Below are positions 33,373 through 46,451 of a stretch of DNA of 64,000 bases, in pieces. A program made the translations under genes and the position numbers. Every line of letters starts with the position of its first letter. Position 1 is the first letter of the stretch. The stretch lies in contig JANTQA010000030.1 in the NCBI GenBank assembly GCA_027625915.1, positions 186,001 through 250,000 of the forward strand, given 5' to 3'. The notes under the pieces are model-generated. The model made no database searches. It saw nothing but the letters and a program-made list of their open reading frames with translations, and was not told the DNA's origin. The DNA comes from Anaeramoeba flamelloides. Taxonomy: Eukaryota > Metamonada > Anaeramoebidae.

Positions 33373-36300
33373 TTGTAAAGGCGTTTGAAAAATAAATGAT
33401 TTAATAAAGTAATAAAAATACCTTCTCAGATTAATCTGAACAAGTGTGCTTTAGCAGAGGAGTGACAATGACAACAGACACTATTTTTAAAAACAAAATA
33501 ATTTTTGTGCTTTTTTTTATTGTTGCAAATGGAAAAAGAATTAGTTATCTGTTGTTGTTATACAATCGTGTGTGCTCAAAGTTGAAGAGGGGATGAACTA
33601 AACTGGTCAAAATAAGTCAATTAGACAATTCTTCATAACACTTTTGAAAGTATTTGAAAAGATAGTAAAAACTATGATTTATTTTCCATTATTCTGACAA
33701 ATTCTCATTTATGCTGTACAGTTTTTATTTTCTTTTCTGATTTCCGTCTTTCTTTGTGAAATTACCCACTGATATTTTGAATTGGATTGAAGATCCTTTT
33801 TTCAATTTGTGATTCTGCTTAATCTTGAAAATTAGTAAAAAAAATACTGTAAATGCAAAAACGAATTTTAAACCCCCAATAATTATTCAAAATATTTTGT
33901 CTTGTGGTCATTTAAATCAACCCATCAATCAAACGAAAATTGACAGTGGAAGTACTCCTATTTCGATTCTAAATGTACCAACACCATATCACAGATTTAC
34001 TTTATTCTTATTTAAAAAAACTAAAAGAGAGATTGCTTTTATTTAGTTGAAAGTCAAAGAAAGTTGAACCAAAGAAAACCTGTTGAAAGAATCTCTTAGA
34101 TTATCAAAAAGTTAACAAAATTTTTATTACTTTTATTTGGTAATTACAGGCAAGAAATGATTTGCAGTTTTATAAAAAAATGGTGGACGAAAAATTTTGA
34201 AACAGCTATAAGATCTCTGCCTGTTTTTCAAGTTTTTTTGTAATTTTCTATCTTAATTTTCCTCTTTTGGATATTTTAAAATTGCCAATTTGCCTTGATT
34301 TTCTCTTTTTGATTATTTTTTTTTATTATTTTGTAAAATTGTTGAGATGAATAAAATACAAAAATCGGAATTCTGAGTCAAATTACCATAAATCGGGAAT
34401 GGCTCTTTCCGTGTCTTAGTTTTACAATCTGATCGTTCAATCCCAAATGAAACTATTTAGAGTTCAAATTCTGGTAGAAAATATTGTAAACAGTTTTTGT
34501 TTTGTTATTTATTGAAAACAGTCTCAGATTGGCTGAGATTTTTTCTTCAAATCTTTTTAATGAATGATAGAAAGAATCTATTTCCACTTTCTGGTTGTTT
34601 TTTGTTTGTTTACCATTTATCTTGAAGCAGAGAAATTAGGGACAATAGTTAATTTTCAACATAGCAATATTTTTTCGAAAAATCCTTTTTGCAAAAGAAA
34701 AAGCCATTCCTCAGGAAAAATTAACTCTCTTTCAAGATGTGATTGACAATTAATTAGAAACTCAATCAAGAATAACTGATTATTTTAATTCACACATTCA
34801 TTTTATACTTGATGACAAAAAAATCTTTAACTTTTTCTAATTTAAAATGATAGTAAAACAGTTTTTAGTTTTAAATAATTTTTCCTTCTTTTTTTCTCAC
34901 CTTTTTAGTAACAAAAACCTAATTTTTAAATTTGGTTGCTTATTCAAACCAAAAATAAACCAAAACACCACCGAAACCAATATTTAACTCCCATTTTGAA
35001 GGTTTTTAATTTCGAAATTTGTGAGTTAAACATCAATTAAATTGACGAATTTGTGATTTTTTGTTTTGAGGATTGTTTGGATCCACTGAAATTGGCTTTA
35101 AGGATTTGCTTATAACGACGATTCCAGTTACATGAGTTTTATTAGAAATAGGCTTCCTGTGGAATAATAAAAACAAAGGACAGATAATTAAAATAATCAC
35201 AGTTTTTTTGAGATATATGAAACCAATAGAAAACGATCTTTTTTTAGACCAAGGGTATGATGAGTTACTTCCTTAGGAAAGTTATTTTGTGTTTCACAAT
35301 TTGGTACTATTCTACTGATATTATTGGTATAAATATGATGGCTAATCAAAAAAATTGATGTGTAATGCTTTTTGTGTCAAATAATTCTCATGATTGGATT
35401 ACCACCAAAAGAATTAAGCTTTCATAACATCACGTTTTTTAACATTCATATTAAAATCTTCCCTTTTTGTCGATCTTTTATAAATTCTAAAAAATACATC
35501 TCTTTGTTTTCAAAAGAAGAATGGAAAGTTCTACAAGTTCACCCTGAGTCAATTTTTAATCTTCTCTAATTTTATATTTCAAAGAAAGGATTTAATTTTA
35601 ATTTGATCTTAATTTGTTTTTGTTTTCACAAAAGGAAACTTTCACAATAATTTTGCTTTCTTTTAAAATAGAATTACACTTATCAAATTTTAATCAAAAG
35701 TTATTTCAGCAAGCTTTAATAGGATCCAGAAATCTCAACTCTAATTGATTTTATGAGATTTTTGGATTTTTTCGACTTTCAATAATACAAAATTTGAAAA
35801 CGTGACTAAAAAAGTTTGGTTTATTTAATGGAAAAAATCAATAATGCTAACTTATTGGGTTTCACTAAAACCCACTCCAAAAAGAGAATATCTGACAACA
35901 ACGTATTTCTGTTTATTTGTTCATTTAAGATTAAATGTTTTTGTAAAAAGAAGAAATTAAGTTGACTTTCTTAACCCCTAAAACAATTTACTATTCACTG
36001 TCAAAAAGTAAATCTAGAAAAGGAAGAAATCTAAATGATAACCAATCACTCCAATATATTATGATAAGTTATTTTTGAATAATTGCTCTTAAAGAAAATT
36101 CAACATTTTTCACAATTAATTCTGACAAAATGATCATTTTGAAACTATCTATCAATTAACAAAAAATAAAATGTAAAAAATGCGAAAATACTTATTGGTT
36201 TGAATAGTAATAAAACAATAATTTACAACCTTTTAACTTTATCTTTTTTGATTACAGTTCTAAATACTTACTCGTCTTTAAAATGATCTCGAGATTCAAT

Positions 36301-37186
36301 AAGGGGAATTGGTACATTTTAAAAATATTATTTCCAATTTATTCGGTACAAAACTAGATTATATTTTGAAACACCATATATAAAACATAAACAATTTTCT
36401 CTGAAAATTAACATTTTTTAATAGTGGAATAAAAGTAAATGTAACAATTCTGAAAAAGAAAAAATTTTTGGATTTTATAAAATTTGAAGACAAAACACCA
36501 AATACAATCAAAATTTTTAAAAGGATCAATTTTCCTGGTCTGAGATCTGATTTTAACTGAAGAGCGAAAGTAATTAATTTTGGTACTTTTATTAGTGATG
36601 ATTTTTTTAGGAGGATTGGAATTTCCAAAAGATTTTAACAATATACGTTTAATGGTTATAATATTTTGTGATACTGTTATTTTCAAGTCAACCAATGAAA
36701 ATTATAATTTCAAGTTCCAAAATGAATATTCATTATTACTGCTACAATCAAAAAAGCAAAGTAAAAATTTTGTCTTCGAGTTCAATAAGGAAGTTTGTAT
36801 TGTTGTCTTTAAATATCATTTCTAAAAGAGGGAGAAAAGATCTTTGGGTTTTCTTCTACTTATAAACAAGAAAAATATTTTGGGATCTGAGTTAAAAATT
36901 TCATTTTTTAATTGGAAAATTATAGTGTACCAAAACTTAGTTTTTTCTTTTTAAACTGCAAATGTTTAAAAAATTAAAAATTCACTAGATTAAGTTAAAT
37001 AAAAGAACTATTTTGACAAATTGTGGGTCAAAAGTTCTGTGAAATGATAATGAAAAGGTTTTAAGATTGAAAAATAAAAAATTAAAAAAGAGAATTGAGA
37101 ATTTGCTTTTAATTTTTTTTTTGAGAGAAAACTTTTTTGTGGGATCAAAATTTCAGAGAGGATAAGGTCTAAACAATAGAGTAGTG

Positions 37187-37667
37187 AAAAAAATACCGTA
37201 CATGAAAAAAATCCCTGACAAGATTTTTAATTGTGAATATTAGTAAAATTATTGTGTAATTTCATTTATTTACAATCAAATTCCTTTTTTTAAGAATCGA
37301 ACTTTTTCAATTATAACTCCCCCACTTATTAGAATGATGATTGTTGAAATCACAATTGTTCAAAACACCATTCAATCAATCAAAAAACAAGAAGAAAAAT
37401 TATCATTTTCCAAACTCTAGTAAGCCTCGATAAAACTCGATTGTTTTTCAAAAAAAGTTGATCAACATTAGGCTATCAAACAATTACTCGAGTATTCTAG
37501 AGACACCTTACTTTGATGGACTTTAGGTAGGTTTATTACTAATCTCATAATAAAATTGGTTATTTATAATAAGGATTTAATTGAAATTATACAAAAATTT
37601 TACTAATAATCACAATTAAAAATCTTGTCCGGGATTTTTTTCATGTCCGGTATTTTTTTCCCAACTA
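37187..37667. mobile_element. 480-bp element with about 75-bp terminal inverted repeats
   Basis: The left end GAAAAAAATACCGTACATG and the right end CATGTCCGGTATTTTTTTC are inverted. They continue inward through AAAAAAATCCCTGACAAG with CTTGTCCGGGATTTTTTT, and AATTGTGAATATTAGTAAAA with TTTTACTAATAATCACAATT. The interior has no open frame. A partial relative is at 16910-17150. Confidence 0.75.
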
Positions 37668-38325
37668 TAATTGTAAAAATATAATTAATATTTTTTTCAG
37701 GATTTTGCATTTGAAGATAGATGAGGATACATTTACACTTGGTTAATTTTTAAATTGAATCTCATGTATAGACCTTGTATTAATATCAAATGTTAAAAAA
37801 TCTTGATGGACTTTGTTTCAAAAAATTTCGTCATAATTACAAATTTTATCAAATAAAAAAGATTTTAGGGTTTCAAAATTGTAAAAATGATCTTTTTCTT
37901 CTTTTTTTTTTAAAAAAATTACACTTTTGTTTTTTGTAAACCATTGTAATTCCATTTGAAAATTATCCAAGAACCTTATATCTTAGATAAAAACATTTCC
38001 AAAAAAATTTATATAAATGTTTTCCAAAATATTTCGATAATACTCAAATCTAATATAATTATCGAAATATCTATTTTAGTATTGATAATTGATTATTCAT
38101 AATAATACAATTTGTTTAATACAAATATAGTATTTTTAATTATAGCAACCCATGTCTCGGATCACAATCGTATATTATATTTTTATAAGGTGAACAATGG
38201 AGGTTACCTTTTTCATTTTATTTAAGTTTTTTTTTTTCTTAGTTGTTCAATATTGAGAAAAATTTATCCACTAAGGAAAAAATTAATACAGGATTTTGAT
38301 TTTTCAAAAAATTTTTGCACCCATA

Positions 38326-38342
38326 CCCCCCCCCCCCCCCCC
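38326..38342 (+). repeat. Poly(C) tract of 17
   Basis: Seventeen C in a row, followed after one A by CCCTGCCCCG. It is by far the strongest G/C run in the window and sits in otherwise AT-rich DNA. It may be an expansion or form an i-motif/G-quadruplex-like structure on the complementary strand. Confidence 0.9.
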
Positions 38343-39434
38343 ACCCTGCCCCGTTATATTATAAAAAACTTGATGAATTTTCTAAAAAAAAATATTTCGT
38401 GATTTAATTAATTTTAAATAGAAGTAAACTTGTTATTTTTTCCTTTCAAAAAAAAAGTATAAAAAAATTTTTAATCTTGTGGTTCTGGTTAGTTATATTT
38501 TCACCCAATCAAGAATTAAAACTTTCAATTTGCTAACCCATGAAAACAAAAAAAATAATTTTAAAAAAAAATTAAAAATTTTTTCATGCTGAATACTAGA
38601 AAAAAATAGTAAAATTTATACAAGAAACAAACAATAACAACTAAATGAAATTAAAAACACCCAATTAAACCCATAAATTAAAATAATTATTATATATACA
38701 GGATTATTGAATTCCACAAGCTGGAAATCTCAATGAATTTTCAAAAAAGTAAATAGAGGAAATAGAATCAAATGATTTTACTAATTTTTATTTATATCCA
38801 TACAAATCTTTTTTTGAATATCTCAAGTTTTCTGTTTATTTCAATAATCAGTGACACTTTTGAACAAAATAAGAAAATATCAGAAAAATATTGCTTTTTT
38901 TTATCTGTGAAAGAAAAAACTACTTCTTGCTCTTTCTGTTTATTTACCAAATAAAAAAACTATGTACCCTATAAACTAGATTCCAAAAATTTGCACACAA
39001 TTTAAATAGTCGAAAGAATATCATTACTGCACTTTAAATTCAATTTGGAAAGAATTTTGATTTTACAAACTATTTCATTTTTTGTCTTTTTTGTTTTGTT
39101 TTCATTTCCTTTGTTGCAGTTACTTAATCCTGTTTGGCTAGATTTGAATTTTTTTTTCAATGGTTGATAGAATGTTAGTATTGCGGTTGTTAAATTGGAA
39201 AATAACATACAATTAGTAGATGGTATCTTAACATTTGATCGATCCACAATTATTGGTGAAATTTCAACAAATTTACCAATACATTTTTAGTTCCACCCGT
39301 TTCATTATTTTAGACAAATCTGTTTTTATTTTTGATTTGTATATTTTTTTCTTTTATTTGGATAAAAATGATTACTTATCAAAACATTAATACTGCGCAA
39401 CTTAAATGTGGTTTTATATTAGGTTTGAAAAAAT

Positions 39435-39515
39435 ACAATAATTGGGTTTTTTTTGCCTATTTTTGATTTTGGGTGGGTCCAAATTTTTGGAATGGGGTTT
39501 AGAAGCCTATAATGA
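39435..39515 (+). repeat. Dispersed repeat fragment shared with 12172-12235
   Basis: Both places carry ATTTTTGATTTTGG, then AATTTTTGGAATGGGGTTTA. The fragment is too short to define an element. Confidence 0.5.
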
Positions 39516-39910
39516 GAACCTATAAAAAAATTCAATATATTATGGTTTAAAATATTATAAATAACCCCTCTAATTCAAAAATTCTAAAAATTAGATTATT
39601 TACTAACTGCTTAAATAGATATTAGGGGGTAATAAATCAAAAAATAATATTAATTTTATACTTTATGATTAAAAAATCAAACAAAATAATAAATAATAGA
39701 AAATAGTAATCATTTTAATATGTAAAACTATGGGAATAATCGATTATTATTGTCAAAAAAAAATTAAAAGAAATAAAATACAATGATTATATTGCAAACA
39801 ATTGTAAACTGTGAACTTTTAAAACAATTATGATTCATATATAATTACTTTAATACAATATATATACAAATATTTAGATTAAATATCTAAAAGGAAAATT
39901 AAATATTATA

Positions 39911-40102
39911 GCCAGTTCCACTTTTAAGGCACAAACTTTGAACGAAATTTAAGACACAAAAAAAATCTCAAATTAAGGCACAAAATTCAAATTCTAGTAA
40001 AATAATTTGTAAAAAAAAAAATTCCAAAAAATGTGCTGTGACTCGAGATTTATTTATTCCTTAAAATTTGTTGAAAAGGTGTGTCTTAAAAGTGAAACCG
40101 AC
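39911..40102. mobile_element. 192-bp MITE with TATA (or TA) target duplication
   Basis: The left end GCCAGTTCCACTTTTAAGGC and the right end GTCTTAAAAGTGAAACCGAC are inverted repeats over about 24 bases. TATA flanks both sides (39907-39910 and 40103-40106). The interior contains repeated words of the type TAAGRCACAAA and no coding frame. Confidence 0.8.
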
Positions 40103-41165
40103 TATAGCATTTCTTCAATATAATTTACACATATTTAATAATAATAATATTAATAAACTAAAATATTTTTTCCACATTTATTTTTAGTTATTGGAAATGG
40201 ATTAAAAAAAAAATATATTCAGAGCAAAATGACAAAAAATTAATACCTGATTCTTTCATAGCAAATATTTTAAAGTAAATCTTTAACAATGAAGGACTTT
40301 GAATATATTTATTTCCAAAATTATATAAACATTTTTTAAATATAGGATAATATCTTGTAATTTTATAAAAACTTACCAAGAAAAAATAATTTAAGAAATC
40401 ATTGACGTTATCGATTATCTTCTTGGGGAATCCCAACATATGTAAAAAATTGAAATAATTAATCCAAATAAATAAAAATAACAAATAACCCAAGTATAAG
40501 ATCTTGAATTATTTCAATGAATTTTAGCAAACACATAATGAATTTTTCTTGAAGGGGTGATATTTATTGCTCAAAAATAAAGAAAAATATCTTTCCCATT
40601 ACTGAACCCATCATTTAAATTGTGTTAATTATTTCTTGTTGAAGAGGAAAGAATCTTAAGTGTAAAAATGAAAAAAATAACCCTTTTAAAGACACCTTTT
40701 AAATTGGAATTTTTGAACATTTTTTTTTCTTAACTTTCAATGAAAAAATAATTTTGATATTTTTCAAAAATAAGATTTATTATTGATTTTTTTGTTACAT
40801 AATGATAAAAACAAAATTATGGCTCTTTATTGCAACCTCTAAACAAAAATATCTAAATTCGGCTACAAGTATTAGAATTACTTCAACTCCTTAGTTTTTT
40901 TTAACTTTTCTTTTTGATTTATGAATATGCCATTTTTCAATTCTTTTTAAAACATAAAGAAAAACTAAACCAGTTTTTTTTGTTTTTTTTACTCTTTTGA
41001 TTTAAAAGAATAGAATAAAATCAAATATTTTTACTTAATTCTTTTAAATTAAAAAAATCTAAAGACAGTAAGAAAAAATTAATTCCCATCATCCAAAATA
41101 AAATAAAAATAAATTCAAGAATAATTTTAATTATTAAAATTAAAAAGAAAAAATCAATAGAACTA

Positions 41166-41899
41166 AACTTTGTTTCAGTCAAAGGGAATCTCCAAAAAAA
41201 AACATTTTTTTCAAATATCAATTATTTTATATAATTGACCTTTGAAGAAAAAATAAGAAATAAATAGAATAATACACATCAAAGAATAGTTGATAATCAT
41301 CTGAAATAAAACTAATTAATCAATAGATTTACTTAAAAATTGATAAACTCAAATTTTATCCCCCCTTTTAGAAAAACAAGAATGTTCATTTTAATCTTCC
41401 ACCGCTTTTCATTAATAAATGTGAAAATTTTCCACTTCATTTCCATTTCCTTTTTCAAATAGATACGACAAATCTCAACCCACTTCGTTTGTGGACTTTA
41501 TTTCCAAAAGAAAAGTATGGAAAATGAAGTGAAAATTGCTTCCTATTTATCATTCAACTACCAGTAGAAAAATTTTCGCATTTATTATTCAAATATCAAG
41601 ATCAATGATCTGAATAAAATTCCAATAGAAATCAATATGATTTCTCTACAATAATTTCCACAGTTTTAATAACCTTAAAATAACACATTTTTATCAAGTG
41701 GCTATTGATCTTATAATATAAAAATTTTCTGTAACTGAATTCAGTCAAAAAACAAAAATGAAAAAAAAAAAACAACAAATATGAAAAAATGTGAAAAAAA
41801 GATTTCAATTTGAAAATTTTTCTTCTAATATCCATGCAAACCCTTTAAACACATATAATTCACACATTACAACTGTTCCCCTTTGACTGGAAAATGATT
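41166..41899 (+). mobile_element. M1 element, copy 2 (older)
   Basis: The ends AACTTTGTTTCAGTCAAAGG and CCTTTGACTGGAAAATGATT are the M1 ends with a few changes. TA flanks both sides (41164-41165 and 41900-41901). The inner GGGCCC boxes are lost. The length of 734 and many substitutions mark it as older than the copies at 7731 and 49997. Confidence 0.8.
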
Positions 41900-42318
41900 T
41901 ATTATCCCCAATCCAATACTGTAAATTGATACTCTTAATAATATAAGATAAAAAGAAATTTAAGTTGGTTTTTAACCCAAAACCATAATTCAAATAAAAA
42001 TAAATAACTTTTCACTCTTTTTTATTATTATTTGTATATTATTTATTTCACAGACATTTCTAAAACTCATAATTGAAAAAAAAAAAAAATTCCATTCTTG
42101 GTGATTTTTATTTTGAAAAACAGGTCTTTGGACATTAAATATTATTCTTTTTATACCCCTTTGTGCAGATACTAATTCTTTCAATTTTGTATATTTCAAA
42201 TATTTAATTAAAAAAAAAAAATATTGATATAAACAAGAAAAAATATTTTTTTTTGTGGTAATTATTAACTTTTTATTCGGAAATAGTCATAAAGAAACCT
42301 TGGTTAATTTATGAAATG

Positions 42319-42367
<49 letters not shown>

Positions 42368-42539
42368 AAGAAGAAGAATCGCAAATTTAAAAATAATAAG
42401 TGAAAATTTTTATTTGATTTAATAAAAAATTAGATTAATTAGTGATAATTTTTTTAAATAATTTCACCCAAAAAGAATTAATTTCAAGATGATTATATAG
42501 CTATATCTAATAAACATTTTGTTTACATAAATAATAAAA
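41900..42539. other. 3' flank of the TKL kinase gene
   Basis: This is AT-rich DNA after the TGA of the kinase gene, containing a 47-base A run (42319-42365). No gene is seen. Confidence 0.6.
42319..42365 (+). repeat. Poly(A) tract of 47
   Basis: An uninterrupted A run. No LINE or processed-gene sequence is seen next to it, so it is more likely a slippage-expanded homopolymer than a retroposition tail. Assembly length may be unreliable here. Confidence 0.85.
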
Positions 42540-45500
42540 TCAAATTTTCAATTTTTTTGTTAACACTAAAATTATTTTTAATAAATCTTTTAATTCCTTT
42601 TTTTGGTTTTGTGAAGAATTTTCTATTCTGAGCGAAATTGTTTCTAAGGCTTTAAAAATTCCAATTTTTTTAGCCAATTGTTTATTATTATTGTTTTGTG
42701 AAATCAATTCAGATAATAAAGACAAGGATTTTATGAGGAAAATTATCGAAGTTTTGCCATTTTTAGCAAAATTAACAATTTTGGGAACAACTTCAATGTC
42801 TTCGCCGACTTTTGCAAGAGCTAACAATATGCTGAACGTTTGTATTGAAATTTTGAGTAAATTGGTCTTTTCCATTCTACCGCTACCGTTATTGCCCTTT
42901 AAATAGTCGTTATTGTCGGTAAAGAGCCTTTCATTAAACGACAATTGTATTAAAATCTGGATTATATTATTTTCTTTCATTATCTTTAGTGCGTCTTTAT
43001 TTTTCATCAATAAGAAAATTATTGAAATTGCTGTTTTGACAACAAGGTATTTTTTGGAATTCAACAGAGTGATTATTGAAAACAAAGCACCAGAGTTGAT
43101 TATCAATTCAATGATCTGTTGATGGTTGGAAAGGTTTTTGATTAAGAGCAAAGAAGACAATTTGATATCCATCTCTTCGTGGGAGATCAATCCGGAACAG
43201 ATGGGGATTAAATTCATTTGGGAGATGATATTTGCCCCCTCGATTAATTCCGCACAGGAGCTTAAAATTTTTAATGTGAATTTTAAAAGATTTTCATTAT
43301 TTTTCTGCAGAAATTTGGCGATTGCTGTAATTGAATTTTGTTTACATAACTGCATTTTACAATCATCTGAATTGGAAATGATTATTGACAGGGCTTTTAA
43401 CAAGTCTAGTTTTGCCCTCGTTGAAACCGAATGAATAGAATTAATTATTGTTGAGATCAGTTGGGTATTTTCTATAATGCTATAATCCGGATCAGTAATT
43501 ATTATCAAATTTTTTAAAAAGGAACTGCATTCTTGAATGACTCTAGAAGGCAATGACATATTCAAACAACTGATTATTGAGGCTATCTCTTCATTAAAAT
43601 TCCAAATATTTTTTCTGATTTTTTTTTTATTTTCGTCATTACTCTTTTTTTGACTCTGATCATCATCATCATTATTAATTGTATTATTATTATTATCATT
43701 ATTGCTGTTGTTATTGTTGTTCTGATTATTATTATTATTATTATTATCAACTTGATTATTAATGTTCTGATTATTATTATTATTGCTACTACTACTATTA
43801 TTGTTATTGTTATTGTTATTGATCAAAATGTTCCGAAGGAGGTGAAACGAATATAATATTTGCTCGTTTTTCCATTTATTGTATTCGATTTTTTCTGGTT
43901 TAAATTCAATGGCGTTTTTGATAAATTTTAAAATAATTTGAAGAAATTCGGTGTTTTCATATTTTTCTTTTGCCCATTTGAAATTAATTAATTTTGAGAT
44001 CACGTGTATAGCATTACTCCTTGACGAATGGTCCTTTGAGCTTAATAAACTTATTGAAGTTTCCATTAAATTTGTTGATTTGAGCCTTAATTCGATATTC
44101 TCGTCCAAGCAAAAATTTGCGATGATTTCCATGTTCCTTTCAATACTTAAAAATAAAAACTTCAAGAGCCCCCTGGATTTAAATTTATCCCGAATTACCT
44201 TGTCACGGGTTAATTTCGAAATTAGTCTGAAAATAACCTTGTCTGTGGGGCTCAGTTGGAATCGTTTCACTAACCAGGGTAACAATCTTTTCTCGGTTCT
44301 CAAAAAGATTAAAGTTTTATCCGTGATCACTAAATACGATAAAGTTAAACAGCATAGCTTGGCTATTGATTTTAATTTCGATTTACTGTTCTTGTCACGG
44401 AGGGGGGTAAATTGGTTTGGCAATTCTTTGACTAAAGTTGTTGAAACTAACAATGAACAGACGCCGGTTAACCCGCCCGATCTTGAAAAGGTGATCGCAA
44501 ATTCTGAGAATTCTTTTTCATTTTTAGATTTGTCTTTTAAAAAGCGTACTAATTTTGTTAAAACTGGCACGGGCTTTTCAATTAAATATTTTTCTTCAAG
44601 GCTATTGTGAAGGTTGTTGTTTCTTTTCTTTGCCCTTTCTTCATTGCCATTTTCTTCTCCTCTTTCTTTTTTCATTTCCTTTAATTGGGAATCTGGGATA
44701 TATAATGAATCCGAAAATTCAATTGCCTCCTGTTCAGACTTGGACAATTGCACAGGCATGTTATCCTGCTCTTCCTTTCTTCTCCGAAAGTCTTTTCGAA
44801 CTTGAGTGAACTTTTTGCGGTTGTATTTTGGGAAAATAAAATTTTCTTTGTTCATTATTTTCAAAATTTCTTTAAACGTCGGCCTTTTAAATGGCCGGTG
44901 ATCAAGGCATTTTAAAATTAGTTCCTTTAATTCCATTGAAACATCATCAGTTTCAATGAACTTTGGACGCAGGCGATCGTTAACAACAGCAAACGCAATT
45001 TGGATCGGGGTGTAGTTTAATTCCTTATATGGGATCCTTCTTGTGACCAATTCATAGAGCAAAATGCCGTAGCTATATACATCACATTTGATGTCGTATG
45101 ACGAGCCCGCCAAAACCTCGGGTGCCATCCAAAAGGTTGTGCCGATTTGGGCGGTCATTAGCAATTTATTTTGGGTCCTATTTTGCTTGACCCTCGCCAT
45201 ACCAAAATCACAGATTTGGACGTGTGTATGTGCTTCGTCAAGTAAAACATTTAAAGACTTTAAATCACGGTGAATGATGCCATAACTGTGCAAGTACTTC
45301 ATCCCATTTGCAGTCCCAATTGCAATATTTTTAATTTGCTCGCTTGTTAAATTCACATTCCTGTTTTTGTGAATTAAGCTAAATAAAGAGCCCCCAGAGA
45401 CAAATTCGGTAACAACACAATAGGGCTCCTTCAATAAAGAGGCACCCAAAAACTGAATGATATTCTCGTGCTTTAAAGTGCTTAATAAATAGATTTCCTT

Positions 45501-45900
45501 TTGGAACGCCTTTAAATTGTCCTTGTTAATTAGCTCTTTTAAAATCACCTTGATCGCAACCTCTTTCCCCTCCCATGTACCCTTGAATACTCTCCCAAAC
45601 CCACCCTTGCCAATTAATTCTCCAAAGATGAATTCTTCTGGGTCAACCTCAAAGAGCTCTTTTTTCGGATCCTGTAAACCTGAGGAATTTTTTAATTGGT
45701 TTTCCAGTTTTTTTAATTCCTTTTTGATTTCTTCTTTTTCCTTTTTTTTGTTTTTTTGTTGTTGTTTGTGCTTGTGTTTTTTTTGTTTCTCTTGTTTTTG
45801 TTGTTGTTGTTGTTGTTTTTGTTTTTGTTGTTGTTGTTGTTGTTTTTGTTTTTGTTGTTGTTCTTGTTGCTTTTGTTGCTGTTGCTTCTGTTGTTGTCCT

Positions 45901-45933
<33 letters not shown>

Positions 45934-46451
45934 GAATTTTTCATTAATTCCTTTTTTAATTCAACCCTTAGTTCTTGTTCAATAATTTTGATTTTGTGCT
46001 TTATTAAATTGAATACTTGCGAATTGTCTTGGTTTTTTCGTTTCTGCTTCAGCAACAATAATAATTTGTCACGAATTTGAGCGAGATCCTTGATGTTGTC
46101 TTCCACAATCAACTTGAACTGCAACGCTATTGAATTTTCAGAAAGCCCAATTAATAAAGAAACACGATGTAGCTCTTCATTTAATTTTTGCAAATTTGCA
46201 GAGACACTTTCGTCGGACTGCAATAAATTTTGTAACCACTCACTTGTGTTAAACCTCTTGACCATTTTTTTTAAGTTTTCTAAAATGTGTTGCAAAGAAA
46301 TAACGTGATGATCTTGAACCACAAAGCCTTTTAATTCTTTTAATGTTAGAAGCAATTTCTTGAGGATCGATTTGAACTTCAATTTATGGATTTCTAATGT
46401 TTTTGCTTCGTCAATAATTTGTAGTAATAAATTTACAAGATTTTCGCTCAT
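42540..46451 (-). CDS. TKL protein kinase with N-terminal helical domain, polyQ tract and armadillo-like C-terminal half
   Basis: I prefer the ATG at 46451 (MSENLVNLL, 1303 residues). An upstream in-frame ATG at 46517 adds only 22 lysine-rich residues. Residue numbers below count from the upstream Met. Residues 23-190 are all-helical, with a W-LL-F-LN-L pattern (TSEWLQNLLQ, LNEELHRVSLLIGL) like the MLKL/HeLo-type N-terminal bundle. Q/K-rich low complexity spans about 195-275. The kinase domain covers about 294-556: GKGGFG loop 303-308, Lys323, HRDLKSLN 416-423, DFG 437-439 and APE 465-467. The HRDLKSLN form is typical of TKL kinases and all catalytic residues are present. The rest holds leucine-rich helical repeats like armadillo/HEAT, broken by a long Asn-rich insert. 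The protein is probably a signalling kinase using the repeats for partner binding. No intron is needed. Confidence 0.95.

Larger units (their letters stand above)
33373..41165. other. Gene-free 8-kb region between the two kinase genes
   Basis: No exon can be defended. The sequence is slightly less extreme in A/T than other intergenic parts. It contains several short protein-like frames, such as 33825-34046 (+), 34564-34746 (+, hydrophobic start) and 35372-35569 (+, MIGLPPKELSFH, ending FSKEEWKVLQVHPESIF). None has a recognisable domain or partner exon. Small elements stand at 37187-37667, 39435-39515 and 39911-40102, with a C tract at 38326-38342. The region may be decayed transposon DNA. Confidence 0.45.

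Noticed and set aside
34564-34746. 60-residue frame with a signal-peptide-like start
   Set aside because: It has no homology that I recognise, no partner exon and no conserved motif; hydrophobic starts are common by chance in AT-rich DNA.
42319-42365. Poly(A) run as a possible retroposon tail
   Set aside because: There is no reverse transcriptase, processed gene or target duplication next to it.
45517-45924. Cysteine-rich open frame on the plus strand (runs of C and F)
   Set aside because: It is the complement of the polyQ tract and kinase start of the TKL gene; the composition is an artefact of CAG/CAA codons read backwards.
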